Assembly (NCBI RefSeq): GCF_000819725.1
Contig: NZ_CDDH01000079.1
Span: 1 to 64,000, forward strand
Length of the DNA stretch: 64,000 nt
Source: Aeromonas australiensis
GTDB taxonomy: Bacteria; Pseudomonadota; Gammaproteobacteria; Enterobacterales; Aeromonadaceae
Direction of reading: 5' to 3'
Position 1 is the stretch's first letter. The number at the start of each line of letters is the position of its first letter. Below are positions 1 through 8,018 of this stretch, piece after piece. The notes under the pieces were generated by a model. It was not told where the DNA came from, ran no database searches, and saw only the letters and a list, made by a program, of their open reading frames with translations. The position numbers were made by a program, and so were the translations under genes.

Positions 1-189
1 GACAAGCGGGGTCATATTCCGGCCCAACTCGACCCCATTCTGGAGCGGTTGGGTCTTGATGGTGTTCGTTGGTTGAAACAGGTGACGCTGTTCAGACGAC
101 AAGGGATCAGAGTGGTGGGAGACAGAGATCAATGTCAGCAGTTTGCCCGCCACTGTGGTCAACTGCGATGTCATCAACCACGGCTTTGA
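1..189 (+). CDS. Y1-type (IS200-like/RAYT) transposase, C-terminal fragment
   Basis: An open frame runs in from the window edge and ends with TGA after 62 codons. The residues start DKRGHIPAQLDPILERLGLD and continue with a WLKQVTLF and an RVVG segment. This pattern matches, from memory, the C-terminal part of the roughly 320-residue Y1_Tnp/RAYT-type transposases found in Shewanella and Aeromonas relatives. The catalytic HUH and tyrosine motifs lie outside the window, so activity cannot be judged. The two 40-bp repeats about 170 bp downstream fit the usual association of such transposases with REP-like repeats. The assignment rests on pattern recall, not on a search. Confidence 0.55.
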   Translation, partial: DKRGHIPAQLDPILERLGLDGVRWLKQVTLFRRQGIRVVGDRDQCQQFARHCGQLRCHQPRL

Positions 190-361
190 TTACTTTATAT
201 CTACCCTGCCGCTCACTCCGGGTATTGCACACAGTTCAGTGAGGAGCTGTGCAGGCACAGTCACTTTCTAAATCTGAAAATCTCTCTCCAGCCAATTTTT
301 GAAGACATTAGTTCGATGCGCTCCCCCATGTTGTGTATGCAAGCAGCCAGATAGTGGCTTG

Positions 362-441
362 CTCCCAAAGGTGGGTGTCCCAAAATTATCCAAAATTACC
401 ACTCCCAAAGGTGGGTGTCCCAAAATTACCCAAAATTATCA
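362..441. repeat. Two tandem 40-bp repeats with GGTGGGTGTCCC core
   Basis: Two head-to-tail 40-bp units (362-401 and 402-441) differ at two positions. Each starts CTCCCAAAGGTGGGTGTCCC and ends in two copies of CAAAATTA. The last three bases of the second unit supply the TGA stop codon of the leftward DinB-family gene. The GGTGGGTGTCC core next to a Y1-transposase remnant suggests a REP-type element, but no other copy was confirmed by scanning. Confidence 0.7.
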
Positions 442-936
442 GCATCGCTCCGGCTCGCTGCGATGCAAAAAGGTGGTCAGGGTATCGCGCGGCGGCGTGA
501 TGCCACACTGCACCAGAATCCGCCCGATGGCTCCTCTGTGATAGCCACCATGAGTCACCAGATGGAGCAGCATTTCATCGCGGCTCATCTGCCCCTTGTC
601 GCCATCGACAAAGCGAAACGAGAGTGGGGTAGCCCCCTCCTGCGGGCTCAGTGCCGTGACGTAATCCACCAGCCAGTTATCCAGCTCGGTGACTGCGCTG
701 CGTAGGGCGGGGAGGGTAGGCGTCTCCGGGGTATTGGTGGCGGCAAAGCCGTGGCTTTCCCCCAGCAGATTGGCCTTGAAGATGGTATCGACCACGTGGA
801 TATGGTTAAAGATCCTGAGGCTGGTATGGTGGGCCTCGCCATATTGCTGCGCATCGAGCGTGGCGATGGCATCCAGCAGTTCGCCATCGGCCCAACGCTT
901 GTAGTGAAAGAGGGATTGCAGTGTCTTGTTGCTCAT
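439..936 (-). CDS. DinB-family (DinB_2) protein
   Basis: This gene encodes a 165-residue protein of the DinB/YfiT-like four-helix-bundle superfamily, whose members bind a metal through three histidines and often act as thiol-dependent transferases. Histidine candidates are in HYKRWAD near the N-terminus, FNHIHVVD in the middle and HLVTHGGYHRG near the C-terminus. The last is the typical H-x-x-x-H-R-G helix. The start at 936 is preferred over in-frame upstream ATG codons because AAGGA lies just before it and family similarity begins there. The 3' end abuts the 40-bp repeats and its stop codon lies in the second unit, so the extreme C-terminus may have been altered by the insertion. Substrate unknown. 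Confidence 0.8.
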   Translation of the reverse strand: MSNKTLQSLFHYKRWADGELLDAIATLDAQQYGEAHHTSLRIFNHIHVVDTIFKANLLGESHGFAATNTPETPTLPALRSAVTELDNWLVDYVTALSPQEGATPLSFRFVDGDKGQMSRDEMLLHLVTHGGYHRGAIGRILVQCGITPPRDTLTTFLHRSEPERC

Positions 937-1213
937 CGCGTCCTTGCCCTTGTCGCTTCGTGAAGTGCGGCATGTTAGCCAAAAAGGGCTCAATACGAAA
1001 CCCATTTTGGTGCAACTGTTGCCCCCGCCATGCAAAAGCCCCGAGAGCTGGCGCTTTTGGGGAAACGCCTTGTACGGGAGATCTGCCTGTTTGATTGAAG
1101 AGACAGGCACTCACCAGCCAACGCGCTAACGGCAGGCTGGATCTGCGGGAGAAATCCTGCGATGGTGCGGGCAGTTATCCGCTTGTCCCGTTATCGAGTG
1201 AAAAGGAGTTGAG

Positions 1214-2128
1214 ATGCGCATTGCCATGATTGGTCTGGGGGATATCGCCCAAAAAGCCTATCTGCCGCAGCTTGCAAGCGACGAGCGGGTCACCCCGCTG
1301 CTCTGTACCCGCAATCCGGCGGTGCTGGAAAAGCTGGCCCGCCAGTATCGGGTCGCCGAGTGCTTTACCGATGTGGCTGCCATGCTGGCCAGCCGTCCCG
1401 ATGCCGTGATGATCCATGCCGCCACCGCCGTTCACCGCGAGCTGGCCGAGCAGTGCCTGCGCGCAGGGGTCCCCACCTTTGTCGACAAGCCCCTGTGCGA
1501 CAATCTGGCCGAGGCCGAGGGACTGGCCAATCTCGCCATCGCGCAAGATTGCGCCCTCTTTACCGGCTTTAACCGCCGCTATCTGCCCGCCATGGACGCT
1601 GCGCGGGCCCAGCCGCTCACCGAGCTTAACTGGCAGAAACATCGCTTTGCTCTGCCCGGCAAGGCGCGGGATTTTATGTTCGACGACTTTATCCATGTGC
1701 TCGACAGCCTCTGCTTCTATGGCGGTGTGCCGGACGGCGACTTTCATGCGGTATTGCGCCCCTGTGCGCAGGACCACAGCCTGTTGGCCGGGGTCAGCGT
1801 CAGCTGGCAGAGCGGCGATCGCGCCATCAGCGGCAGCATGAACCGCAGCGCCGGGATCACAGAGGAGCGCGTCGATGCCTACGGTGACAACCTCTCCCTG
1901 CACCTTGAGAACTGCACCCGCGGCATCATCGCCCGCGACAAACAGGCGCAGATGCTTGGCCCCAGCGACTGGCAGCCGGTGCTGGCCCAGCGCGGCTTTG
2001 CCGCCATGCTGGCGCACTGGTATCAGCAGATTGAAATCGGCAAGGCGGATGGCGAGCTGATCGCCTCCTACCTGCACGGTCACCGGCTGGCGGAGCAGCT
2101 GGTGGCGCTGGCTGACAAGCGGAGTTAA
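1214..2128 (+). CDS. mviM: Gfo/Idh/MocA-family oxidoreductase (MviM/YceM-like)
   Basis: This is a 304-residue NAD(P)-dependent oxidoreductase of the Gfo/Idh/MocA family. The N-terminal Rossmann motif is MIGLGDIAQKAYLP. It is followed by the family EKP-like segment (FVDKPLCDNLAEAE) and FTGFNRRYLP. The order and wording match E. coli YceM/MviM (about 307 residues), a putative virulence-factor homologue of unknown substrate. The start ATG is preceded by AAAAGGAG. It is monocistronic: a strong stem-loop follows about 60 bp after the stop, and it converges on tusE. Family assignment is firm; orthology to MviM is from remembered sequence similarity. Confidence 0.85.
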   Translation: MRIAMIGLGDIAQKAYLPQLASDERVTPLLCTRNPAVLEKLARQYRVAECFTDVAAMLASRPDAVMIHAATAVHRELAEQCLRAGVPTFVDKPLCDNLAEAEGLANLAIAQDCALFTGFNRRYLPAMDAARAQPLTELNWQKHRFALPGKARDFMFDDFIHVLDSLCFYGGVPDGDFHAVLRPCAQDHSLLAGVSVSWQSGDRAISGSMNRSAGITEERVDAYGDNLSLHLENCTRGIIARDKQAQMLGPSDWQPVLAQRGFAAMLAHWYQQIEIGKADGELIASYLHGHRLAEQLVALADKRS

Positions 2129-2185
2129 GGCTGGCTGGTAGTCGGAGGGATATGAATACGAGGTGCGCGAAGGTAGCGCACCAAA

Positions 2186-2219
2186 AACAACGGGGGCCGC
2201 AGTTGCGGCCCCCGTTGTT
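2186..2219. terminator. Strong inverted repeat between mviM and tusE
   Basis: A near-perfect 14-16 bp G+C-rich stem (core CAACGGGGGCCGCA with its complement, loop of about 2-4 nt) lies between convergent genes. It is A-rich on its left side, so it is likely to terminate leftward tusE-yccS transcription (U-tract on that strand), and probably rightward mviM too. Confidence 0.75.
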
Positions 2220-2239
2220 ATGGGATGAGATGCATGGGA

Positions 2240-2590
2240 TCAGATGCACTTCACCGGCTTGGGCAGGCCGCCAATCTTGGTTGCCTGCTTGGCTGGGCCT
2301 TCCGGGAACAGCTTGTAGAGGTAGCGGCTGTTGCCCTTCTCGGGGCCGTACTGCTTCTCCATCGCCTTGACCAGCGCGCGGATGGCGGGGGAGGTGTTGA
2401 ACTCCAGATAGAAGGCGCGCACAAAGCGCACCACTTCCCAGTGCGGTTCCTCAAGCGTGATCCCCTCCTGCGCGGCCAGTACCAACGCCAGCTCCTCGCT
2501 CCAGTCGTTGCTGTTGAGCAGGTAGCCCTTGGCATCGGTCTCGATGAGTTGGCCGTTGAATTCCAGCTGATGTTTTTCGGACGCAGACAT
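2240..2590 (-). CDS. tusE: Sulfurtransferase TusE (DsrC/TusE family)
   Basis: This 116-residue protein is the last carrier of the Tus sulfur relay, which passes persulfide from TusBCD to MnmA for 2-thiouridine synthesis at tRNA wobble U34. The sequence has the family landmarks: a near-N-terminal GYL..S.W segment, the RF.REFY-like stretch [17 protein letters not shown], and the C-terminal LPKPVKCI with the essential penultimate cysteine. The typical length is about 110 residues. It lies 24 bp downstream of yccS in the same direction, the same neighbourhood as in enterics (yccA-tusE-yccS region). Confidence 0.93.
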   Translation of the reverse strand: MSASEKHQLEFNGQLIETDAKGYLLNSNDWSEELALVLAAQEGITLEEPHWEVVRFVRAFYLEFNTSPAIRALVKAMEKQYGPEKGNSRYLYKLFPEGPAKQATKIGGLPKPVKCI

Positions 2591-2614
2591 GGGGGCTCCT
2601 CGCTAATGGGGCTA

Positions 2615-4768
2615 TCAGGATTGGGCGGGCATGGTAGCGCCTTGATCCCCGGTGAGCAACCGGCTCTCGTTGGCCAGATGCAGCAGCTGATCCGCCAGCT
2701 CGCTGATCAGGTTGAGCTGCTGGGTCAGCATCAGCTGCTCCTCGCTGCTGTCCGTGCAAAGAATGGGGCACTGACCACCGATGGAGCTGGAGGGGTTGCC
2801 CGCCAGATGACCGGCGGCCTGCTCCAGGGTGTGGCAGATATGGTGGCGCACCTCATCCAGCCCGCTGATGGCCTCCAGCTTGTCGCGATGGGCCCCCAGC
2901 GCCGAGATGTAGGAGAGCAGGGCGTGGTTGCGCCAGGTGAGGGTAAAGCAGAGATCGAGGAAGCGGCGGCGCTTTTGCGGCTCCACCAGCATGCTCTGCC
3001 AGGCGGTGGCCAGCTCGCTATCAGCCAGATGAGCGCTCTTGCGTGCCACCCGATAGTCGATGGACTCATCTCGCTGTTGGGTGAGGCTTGCCAGCACTGC
3101 CGAGAGGTAGCGGGCGTTGGCCGAGAGCGAGTTGGCGATCAGGGTCGGCAGCCGCTTGTACTGCCAGTCCGGCCAGAGCCAGGCCACCAGCCCGTAGGAG
3201 ATCAGGCAGCCGAGCAGGGTATCGAGCAGCCGAGGCCCGAGAATGGCAAAGCCGATGCCATCGAGCAGGTTGAACGCCATCAGCACGTAGAGGGTGATAA
3301 AGCAGACCGCGGCACTGTAGTTGTTGCGCACCTGGGTAAAGAAGAGGAAGGCGGCCAGCCCCATCACCACCAGCTGAACGTGCAGCTCGGGGAAAAGCCA
3401 GAGCACCGGAATACCCACCAGAATACCGACGAAGGTGCCGAGCATCCGCTGCACCAGTCGGCGGCGGGTGGCGCTGTAGCTGGGCTGGCAGACAAACAGC
3501 ACGGTCAGCAAAATCCAGTAGCCCTTCTCCAGATCAAAGGCTTGCAGTATGCCGTAGCCGATCACCAGCCCCAAGGAGAGGCGCAGCGCATGGCGAAACA
3601 CCATGGAGTGCAAGGTGAGGTGCTGTTTGAGCTGGGTCAGTAGCGGCAAACGGGGCGGGCGCGCCAACGCGGGCAGCTCCTGCTCCGGCTGCTCGGGGTT
3701 TTGCAGCACTTCGGCGCTGCCCAGCAGCTGGTTGATGCTGGCCAGATTGCGGCGCAGGAACTTCATCGGCGTCAGCAGAGTTTTCGGGTAGTGCTGCTTG
3801 AGATTGGTGAACTCCAGCTGATCGCCGAGGGCCTCCAGGGTCCAGTGAATGCGCTTGTTATGGGCGTAGGGCTTGTGCACCAGAATGGCGTAACCCAGCC
3901 GCTGGCACGCCTCGGAGAGCTGCAGGAACACCTCCTGAAATCCTTCCAGCACTATGCCCTGCTTGAGCTCCGCTTCCAGCCGGCTGTAGGGGTAGTGGCT
4001 GGAGGTGGCTCGCTCGTGAATTTCCAGCGCCAGCAGGTAGAGGCGCAGCAAGCTGGCCAGCTCGGGGCTGGCCGGATGGCGGCGGCTCAGGCGGGCGTTG
4101 AGGGCCGATTTGGTGAGGGTCAGCGCGCTCACCAGATTGATATTGAGCTGGGCCAGATTGTGGCGAATTGCCTGGGCGCCGTGCTCGTCCGCCGGGAAGA
4201 AGCGGGATTTTTCCAGCAGGTAGCGACCAAGGGCGAAGTAGCTCTGGGCCAGCTGCTCGTGCAGGGTTTTGTAGGGCAGCAGCCAGAGCCAGATAAACGA
4301 GACCAGCCCGTACCAGAGGGCGCCGGCGCCGAGTGCCAGCGGCTGGTAGAAGAGATCCGGTGCCTTGGCGGCACCCAGCATGGTGTAGATGGCGATCAGC
4401 AGCGAGCCGAAGCTGATGGTGGCGTAGCGGGCACCGAGCGCCCCCACCATCACGAAGATAAAGGTGGAGCTGGCCAGCCCGATGGCAAACAGCCAGGGGG
4501 TAGGGTAAAGATACTGCACGCAGAGGGACGCAAACATGAAGCAAATCAGCGTCATGGCGAGGTTTTTCAGGCGCCCCCACAGGCTGTCGTCGGTTTCGGC
4601 GATGGCGCCCGCCACCACCCCGAGGGAGAGCAGCACGGTGAGCTGGATATTGCCGGTGGCCAGGGTGAAGGCGAGCAGACCGAGAATGGCCAGCAGCACC
4701 TTGAGTGCAAAGTAGATCTGACTATCGCTTAGCAATCGGCGTAACAAACCGGAGAAGTCCATGGGCAT
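2615..4768 (-). CDS. yccS: YccS-family inner membrane protein (FUSC-like)
   Basis: This is a 717-residue membrane protein of the YccS/YhfK (FUSC, aromatic acid exporter-like) family. It has two blocks of hydrophobic helices (about residues 15-170 and 395-525), each followed by a long cytoplasmic region. Recognisable family wording includes LFAIGLASSTFIFVMVGALG and RYATISFGSLLIAIYTMLGA. The ATG at 4768 is chosen because AAGGGG lies at a good distance; an ATG two codons later is also possible, and an in-frame upstream ATG at 4795 is less likely. Its first 24 codons are echoed by a mini-ORF immediately upstream (see 4770-4853). Transported substrate unknown. Confidence 0.9.
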   Translation of the reverse strand: MPMDFSGLLRRLLSDSQIYFALKVLLAILGLLAFTLATGNIQLTVLLSLGVVAGAIAETDDSLWGRLKNLAMTLICFMFASLCVQYLYPTPWLFAIGLASSTFIFVMVGALGARYATISFGSLLIAIYTMLGAAKAPDLFYQPLALGAGALWYGLVSFIWLWLLPYKTLHEQLAQSYFALGRYLLEKSRFFPADEHGAQAIRHNLAQLNINLVSALTLTKSALNARLSRRHPASPELASLLRLYLLALEIHERATSSHYPYSRLEAELKQGIVLEGFQEVFLQLSEACQRLGYAILVHKPYAHNKRIHWTLEALGDQLEFTNLKQHYPKTLLTPMKFLRRNLASINQLLGSAEVLQNPEQPEQELPALARPPRLPLLTQLKQHLTLHSMVFRHALRLSLGLVIGYGILQAFDLEKGYWILLTVLFVCQPSYSATRRRLVQRMLGTFVGILVGIPVLWLFPELHVQLVVMGLAAFLFFTQVRNNYSAAVCFITLYVLMAFNLLDGIGFAILGPRLLDTLLGCLISYGLVAWLWPDWQYKRLPTLIANSLSANARYLSAVLASLTQQRDESIDYRVARKSAHLADSELATAWQSMLVEPQKRRRFLDLCFTLTWRNHALLSYISALGAHRDKLEAISGLDEVRHHICHTLEQAAGHLAGNPSSSIGGQCPILCTDSSEEQLMLTQQLNLISELADQLLHLANESRLLTGDQGATMPAQS

Positions 4769-4769
4769 G

Positions 4770-4853
4770 CTAGGCACCCCCCTTGAGCGAAGCAAAATCG
4801 ATGTGGCTATCAGTCAGCAGTCGGTGCAGCAGGTCAGAGAATTCCATCGGCAT
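4770..4853 (-). CDS. 27-codon mini-ORF, duplicated copy of the yccS 5' end
   Basis: The mini-ORF begins ATG-CCG-ATG and encodes MPMEFSDLLHRLLTDSHIDF plus seven more residues. It ends with TAG one base before the yccS ATG. The peptide parallels the yccS N-terminus (MPMDFSGLLRRLLSDSQIYF), and the two DNA copies lie 85 bp apart. Most differences are synonymous (TTG/CTG, TTA/CTG, AGT/AGC) or conservative (D/E, S/T), which hints at selection on the peptide. It has no strong Shine-Dalgarno of its own. It may be a translated leader coupled to yccS or simply an old tandem duplication. Confidence 0.5.
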   Translation of the reverse strand: MPMEFSDLLHRLLTDSHIDFASLKGGA

Positions 4854-4920
4854 GAGACAGGGGCAACCATCAGTAAGAAATCGGAACGAAACGAGAGCGA
4901 GATGGTAACCCGCCAAGCGG

Positions 4921-4952
4921 GAAGTGGCCCTGATCCAAATCAGGGCCACTTC
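4921..4952. terminator. 14-bp perfect hairpin between yccA and yccS
   Basis: GAAGTGGCCCTGAT, loop CCAA, then its exact complement. It lies in the promoter/leader side of the leftward yccS unit and downstream of yccA, which already has its own terminator nearer its stop. There is no clear U-tract, so it may be a second transcription stop or an mRNA structure. Confidence 0.5.
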
Positions 4953-5002
4953 GCTTCATATCCTTGATTTACAACTTATCCTGACAGAAAAAGGTGCCAA
5001 TA

Positions 5003-5026
5003 AAAACCCCGCCGAAGCGGGGTTTC
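5003..5026 (-). terminator. Rho-independent terminator of yccA
   Basis: AAACCCCGC-CGAA-GCGGGGTTT stem-loop immediately after the yccA stop codon. Read leftward it ends in a run of U residues, a classic intrinsic terminator. Confidence 0.88.
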
Positions 5027-5029
5027 TGA

Positions 5030-5686
5030 TTAGTTGCGGTTGCCGCCAAGCAGGCTCAGCAGGCTCAGGAAGATGTTGTAGATGGAGACATAGAGGGTAA
5101 CGGTGGCAGAGATGTAGTTGGTCTCGCCGCCGCGCACGATCTGCTGGGTAGTCAGCAGGATGGCCCCGGAAGAGAACAGCATGAACATGGCAGACAGAGC
5201 CAGGCTCAGGGCGCTCATCTGCAGGAAGATGTTGGCGATCATGGCCACCAGCAGTACCCAGAAACCGACGAACAGCATGCCGCCGATGAAAGAGAGGTCA
5301 CGCTTGGTGGTCAGGGCATAGGCCGACAGACCGAAGAAGGTGAGCGCGGTGCCGCCAAGGGCGGTCATCACGATCTCGCCACCACCATTGTTCATGTACA
5401 TATTGATGATGGGGCCCAGGCTGTAGCCCATCAGACCGGTCAGGGCGAAAGTGAAAACCAGCCCCATGCCGTTATTCTGGTTTTTCTGGGTCAGGAACAT
5501 CAGACCGTAGACGCCGATGAGGAACAGGGCCCAGTGCAGCGGCGGCATGTTCATGACGGTTGCAATCCCCGCGACTACCGCAGAGAAGCCCAGAGTCAGG
5601 GAGAGCAGCATATAGGCGTTACGCAGCACCTTGTTGGTGTCGCGTACGGCACCCTGGGTGCCAGTGAGGATAGAACGGGTATCCAT
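5030..5686 (-). CDS. yccA: YccA, Bax inhibitor-1-like FtsH modulator
   Basis: This 218-residue inner membrane protein of the BI-1/YccA family has seven predicted transmembrane helices. Family wording is clear: HKVLRN-like TNKVLRNAYMLLSLTLGFSA, MFLTQKNQNNGMGLVFTFAL, and the C-terminal SLYVSIYN-like TVTLYVSIYNIFLSLLSLLG. In E. coli YccA is a substrate and modulator of the FtsH protease. The start at 5686 (MDTRSILTG) is chosen because a GAGGA ribosome site precedes it and the length then matches E. coli YccA (219 residues). An upstream ATG at 5722 would add 12 residues. Confidence 0.92.
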   Translation of the reverse strand: MDTRSILTGTQGAVRDTNKVLRNAYMLLSLTLGFSAVVAGIATVMNMPPLHWALFLIGVYGLMFLTQKNQNNGMGLVFTFALTGLMGYSLGPIINMYMNNGGGEIVMTALGGTALTFFGLSAYALTTKRDLSFIGGMLFVGFWVLLVAMIANIFLQMSALSLALSAMFMLFSSGAILLTTQQIVRGGETNYISATVTLYVSIYNIFLSLLSLLGGNRN

Positions 5687-5892
5687 CTTGGGAGTCCTCT
5701 TTATGTCGGGGTGAGGCGGCAAGTCGCCTCGTGATCACTGTTTGTTACTGCATATCATATGCATTGTATGTAGAACAAATAGGGATGACGAGGAACAATT
5801 TCAAGCCACCTGCCATTTTGCTCCCGCACACTATCCCACAGGAAATATGTATTGCATATGAACAAGGGCTTAGCGTAGTATGCACGCCGTTC

Positions 5893-5980
5893 GGAGGGGT
5901 GGCAGAGCGGCTGAATGCACCGGTCTTGAAAACCGGCGATGGGCGACCATCCGTGGGTTCAAATCCCACCTCCTCCGCCA
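5893..5980 (+). tRNA. tRNA-Ser (anticodon UGA)
   Basis: The 88-nt cloverleaf begins GGAGGGG and ends in encoded CCA. The acceptor stem pairs with CTCCTCC (one G-U). The anticodon stem is CCGGT/ACCGG with loop CTTGAAA, giving anticodon TGA. A long variable arm (GCGATGGGCGACCATCC) and T-arm GTGGGTTCAAATCCCAC identify a class II serine tRNA. A terminator hairpin follows within 12 bp. Confidence 0.96.
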
Positions 5981-5991
5981 TATTTAAAGAG

Positions 5992-6022
5992 AAAGCCCAA
6001 GCGATTCAATCTCTTGGGCTTT
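5992..6022 (+). terminator. Terminator of tRNA-Ser
   Basis: AAAGCCCAAG, an 11-nt loop, then CTTGGGCTTT followed by more T residues, just downstream of the tRNA 3' end. Confidence 0.85.
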
Positions 6023-6023
6023 T

Positions 6024-6361
6024 TCGTATCCCTTATTTTGCGTGACGGATTCAAGATAAAGGCGGCGAACTGTCCTGATGTTTGCCAGCCTATAAGCCAT
6101 AGGCTGAGCCTCTTGAGGTGTTAAAATTCGAAACCTGTTGATTTTGAATCGGATTTTTATGCGTATCGACCAGGTTCTCGATCTTCTTCACACCACTCAC
6201 ACCGTCCAGTTTGAGTCACTACCCGACCTTATTTCCCGAGCTTATCATGACGCTGCCGGCGTATGAGGTGAGAGTATCACCTCTAATCAGGTGGCCAAAT
6301 TCACTATGCCACTACAACCCCAGAGGTTGAGTGTGATGAGTGTGAAAAAGCGCAATAAAAA
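6024..6361. other. Intergenic stretch with a small hairpin and a 35-codon ORF
   Basis: No convincing gene. It holds an AGCCTAT-AAGCC-ATAGGCT inverted repeat (6087-6105). It also holds a 35-codon open frame at 6159-6266 (starting MRIDQVLDLLHTTHTVQFES) with no good ribosome site. The peptide looks like the N-terminus of a larger protein, possibly a decayed gene, but I do not recognise it. Confidence 0.35.
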
Positions 6362-6391
6362 AATGCCAGTCAGGTTTTACTGACTGGCATT
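6362..6391 (-). terminator. Terminator of grcA
   Basis: AATGCCAGTCA, 8-nt loop, TGACTGGCATT. Read leftward it continues into seven T residues, an intrinsic terminator about 60 bp past the grcA stop. Confidence 0.85.
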
Positions 6392-6452
6392 AGCCGATTC
6401 ATCGTTGTGGTGCTGATACTGCGCGTATCAGTTGCTCACTACAGGGCGCTGC

Positions 6453-6833
6453 TTACAGGCTCTGGGTGAAAGTACGGGTCACCACGTCACGCTGCTGTTC
6501 CGGGGTCAGGGCGTTGAAACGCACTGCATAGCCGGATACACGGATGGTCAGCTGTGGGTATTTTTCCGGGTTCGCGATAGCATCTTCCAGCGTTTCGCGA
6601 CGCAGTACGTTGACGTTCAGGTGCTGGCCACCTTCTACAGCAGGCTCAGCCTGAACCGGCAGTTCGCGGTATTCGAACTGACCCAGCTCAGCCAGTTGCA
6701 CTTCCTGATCGGCAGCGAAAGCATCGCCTTTGACGCAGATGCAGCGAGCTTGTTGCTTCTCTTCGTCCAGCAGCCAGAAAGAGTTCAGCAGAGCGGTGTT
6801 GGCGGCTTGGGTGATTTGAATGCCTTTGATCAT
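6453..6833 (-). CDS. grcA: Autonomous glycyl radical cofactor GrcA (YfiD)
   Basis: This 126-residue spare glycyl-radical domain can replace the oxygen-damaged C-terminal part of pyruvate formate-lyase under micro-aerobic conditions. The C-terminal glycyl radical motif [10 protein letters not shown] is intact, as is the conserved [25 protein letters not shown] stretch (given here only as a landmark near residues 78-102). The start at 6833 (MIKGIQ) is chosen because GAGGAG precedes it. Upstream is a perfect FNR box at 6986-6999, matching the anaerobic control known for this gene in E. coli. Confidence 0.95.
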   Translation of the reverse strand: MIKGIQITQAANTALLNSFWLLDEEKQQARCICVKGDAFAADQEVQLAELGQFEYRELPVQAEPAVEGGQHLNVNVLRRETLEDAIANPEKYPQLTIRVSGYAVRFNALTPEQQRDVVTRTFTQSL

Positions 6834-6960
6834 GGTATGACTCCTCAATGGGAACGCGAATCCAACTGTAAGGAAATTACCCTGATGTATTTAAGCTACC
6901 GTCGATGGCGATGACTTAAAGGGCCCTTGCCTTACACCTTTTCTTTGATGGGGTCATATA

Positions 6961-6973
6961 TACCACGGTGGTA
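6961..6973. promoter_or_regulatory. TACCAC-G-GTGGTA inverted repeat upstream of grcA
   Basis: A perfect 6-bp inverted repeat with one central base lies between the FNR box and the grcA start. It could be an operator; no matching known motif is claimed. Confidence 0.3.
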
Positions 6974-6985
6974 ATATTACCAAAA

Positions 6986-6999
6986 TTGATCTAGATCAA
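6986..6999. promoter_or_regulatory. Perfect FNR box
   Basis: TTGATCTAGATCAA matches the FNR consensus TTGAT-N4-ATCAA in both halves and is fully palindromic. It lies about 153 bp upstream of the grcA start codon and about 205 bp upstream of the divergent SBP_3 gene. Anaerobic activation of grcA by FNR is known in E. coli, so grcA is the likely target. Confidence 0.8.
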
Positions 7000-7038
7000 G
7001 AAAATTCGACAAAGCACCATTTAAATGGGATTAAATTC

Positions 7039-7052
7039 TTGAGTTGAATCAA
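7039..7052. promoter_or_regulatory. Second FNR-like box, one mismatch
   Basis: TTGAGTTGAATCAA fits TTGAT-N4-ATCAA except for one base in the left half. It lies 53 bp from the perfect box, in the same divergent intergenic region. Confidence 0.45.
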
Positions 7053-7202
7053 AAATAGGTCATTTTTCTGATTTTGTAAGATATCCAAATTATGCATCTT
7101 TTATCTCGTTAATCTAGTAATTTAACTACACCTTTTCGGCTTTTTTCTGAGGTTAATTGAGGGGTTGGCTACACTCAGCAAAAAAAGCGAGGAGAGTGCC
7201 GG

Positions 7203-7949
7203 GTGAATAATGGGTGGCGAAAGTGGGCATGGCTCGCCCTGTTCTGTTGCTGGGCAAGCAGTGTTGCGGTACGGGCCGAGACGGTGCGTATTGCCGTGGG
7301 CGAGTGGCCACCCTATATCAGTGAGTCGCTACCCCATCAGGGCTTTCTCTGTGAGGTGGTGCGGCAAGCCTTTGCTGAGTCCGGTCTTGATATCAGTTTT
7401 CACTTCTATCCGTGGAGCAAGGCTTATCAGCTGACCTGGGATGGCAAGTATTTGATCACCATGCCATGGTTTCGTTCTGCTGAGCGTGAACGAGACTTCT
7501 ATCTTTCGGCAGCGCTTGGTCACTTTACAACCCGCCTTTTTACCTTGGGTGGTACCCCGCTTAAAAATCTTGCGGAGCTGAAGGGTGAGCCGGTAGGTGT
7601 AACCCGTGGCTACTTTTACGGTGATGGTTTTACTGCCCGCCAGGCAGCGTTGGCTCTCGAGTGGTCTGATTCTGATGAAGAGAGTATGGAAAAACTGATG
7701 ACCGGTCGCATCCATTATCTGGTGATGGATGAACAGGTCGCCAGAGCGCTGTTCCGCCAATATAAGGAACTACATCAGATCACGGCCATCCCTGATTTGG
7801 TGGGATATCCCGAGCCGGTCTGGTCAAAACCGGCCTATCTGCTGGTACGCAAGTCCGAACCCGATGCTCGCCATTTAATCACGCTGTTCAATGGCGGGCT
7901 GCTCAAATTACGACGATCCGGTCGCCTGGATGAGCTCTGGGGGCCATGA
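7203..7949 (+). CDS. Periplasmic substrate-binding-like protein (SBP_bac_3 family)
   Basis: This 248-residue exported protein has a signal peptide (hydrophobic ALFCCWASSVAVRA with AxA-type cleavage near residue 25). It is followed by a family 3 solute-binding fold opening TVRIAVGEWPPYISESLPHQ, typical of stand-alone amino-acid-binding-like proteins in Aeromonas, Vibrio and Shewanella. No ABC permease or ATPase gene is adjacent, so it may be an orphan sensor or binding protein. The GTG start is supported by GAGGAG 8 bp upstream. Ligand unknown. The next gene, ung, starts about 70 bp later and may be cotranscribed. Confidence 0.78.
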   Translation: MNNGWRKWAWLALFCCWASSVAVRAETVRIAVGEWPPYISESLPHQGFLCEVVRQAFAESGLDISFHFYPWSKAYQLTWDGKYLITMPWFRSAERERDFYLSAALGHFTTRLFTLGGTPLKNLAELKGEPVGVTRGYFYGDGFTARQAALALEWSDSDEESMEKLMTGRIHYLVMDEQVARALFRQYKELHQITAIPDLVGYPEPVWSKPAYLLVRKSEPDARHLITLFNGGLLKLRRSGRLDELWGP

Positions 7950-8018
7950 GTCACGGTTGCGTCTTGCGGGCATGCCCCCTATCCTGAGCCCTTTGCCGTA
8001 TCAAGTGAGGAGATCGGG

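Noticed and set aside
2225..3643. 472-codon frame opposite yccS
   Set aside because: It is the antisense of yccS and part of tusE; a G+C-rich gene leaves long open frames on the other strand. Composition (Q, G, H rich) is not protein-like.
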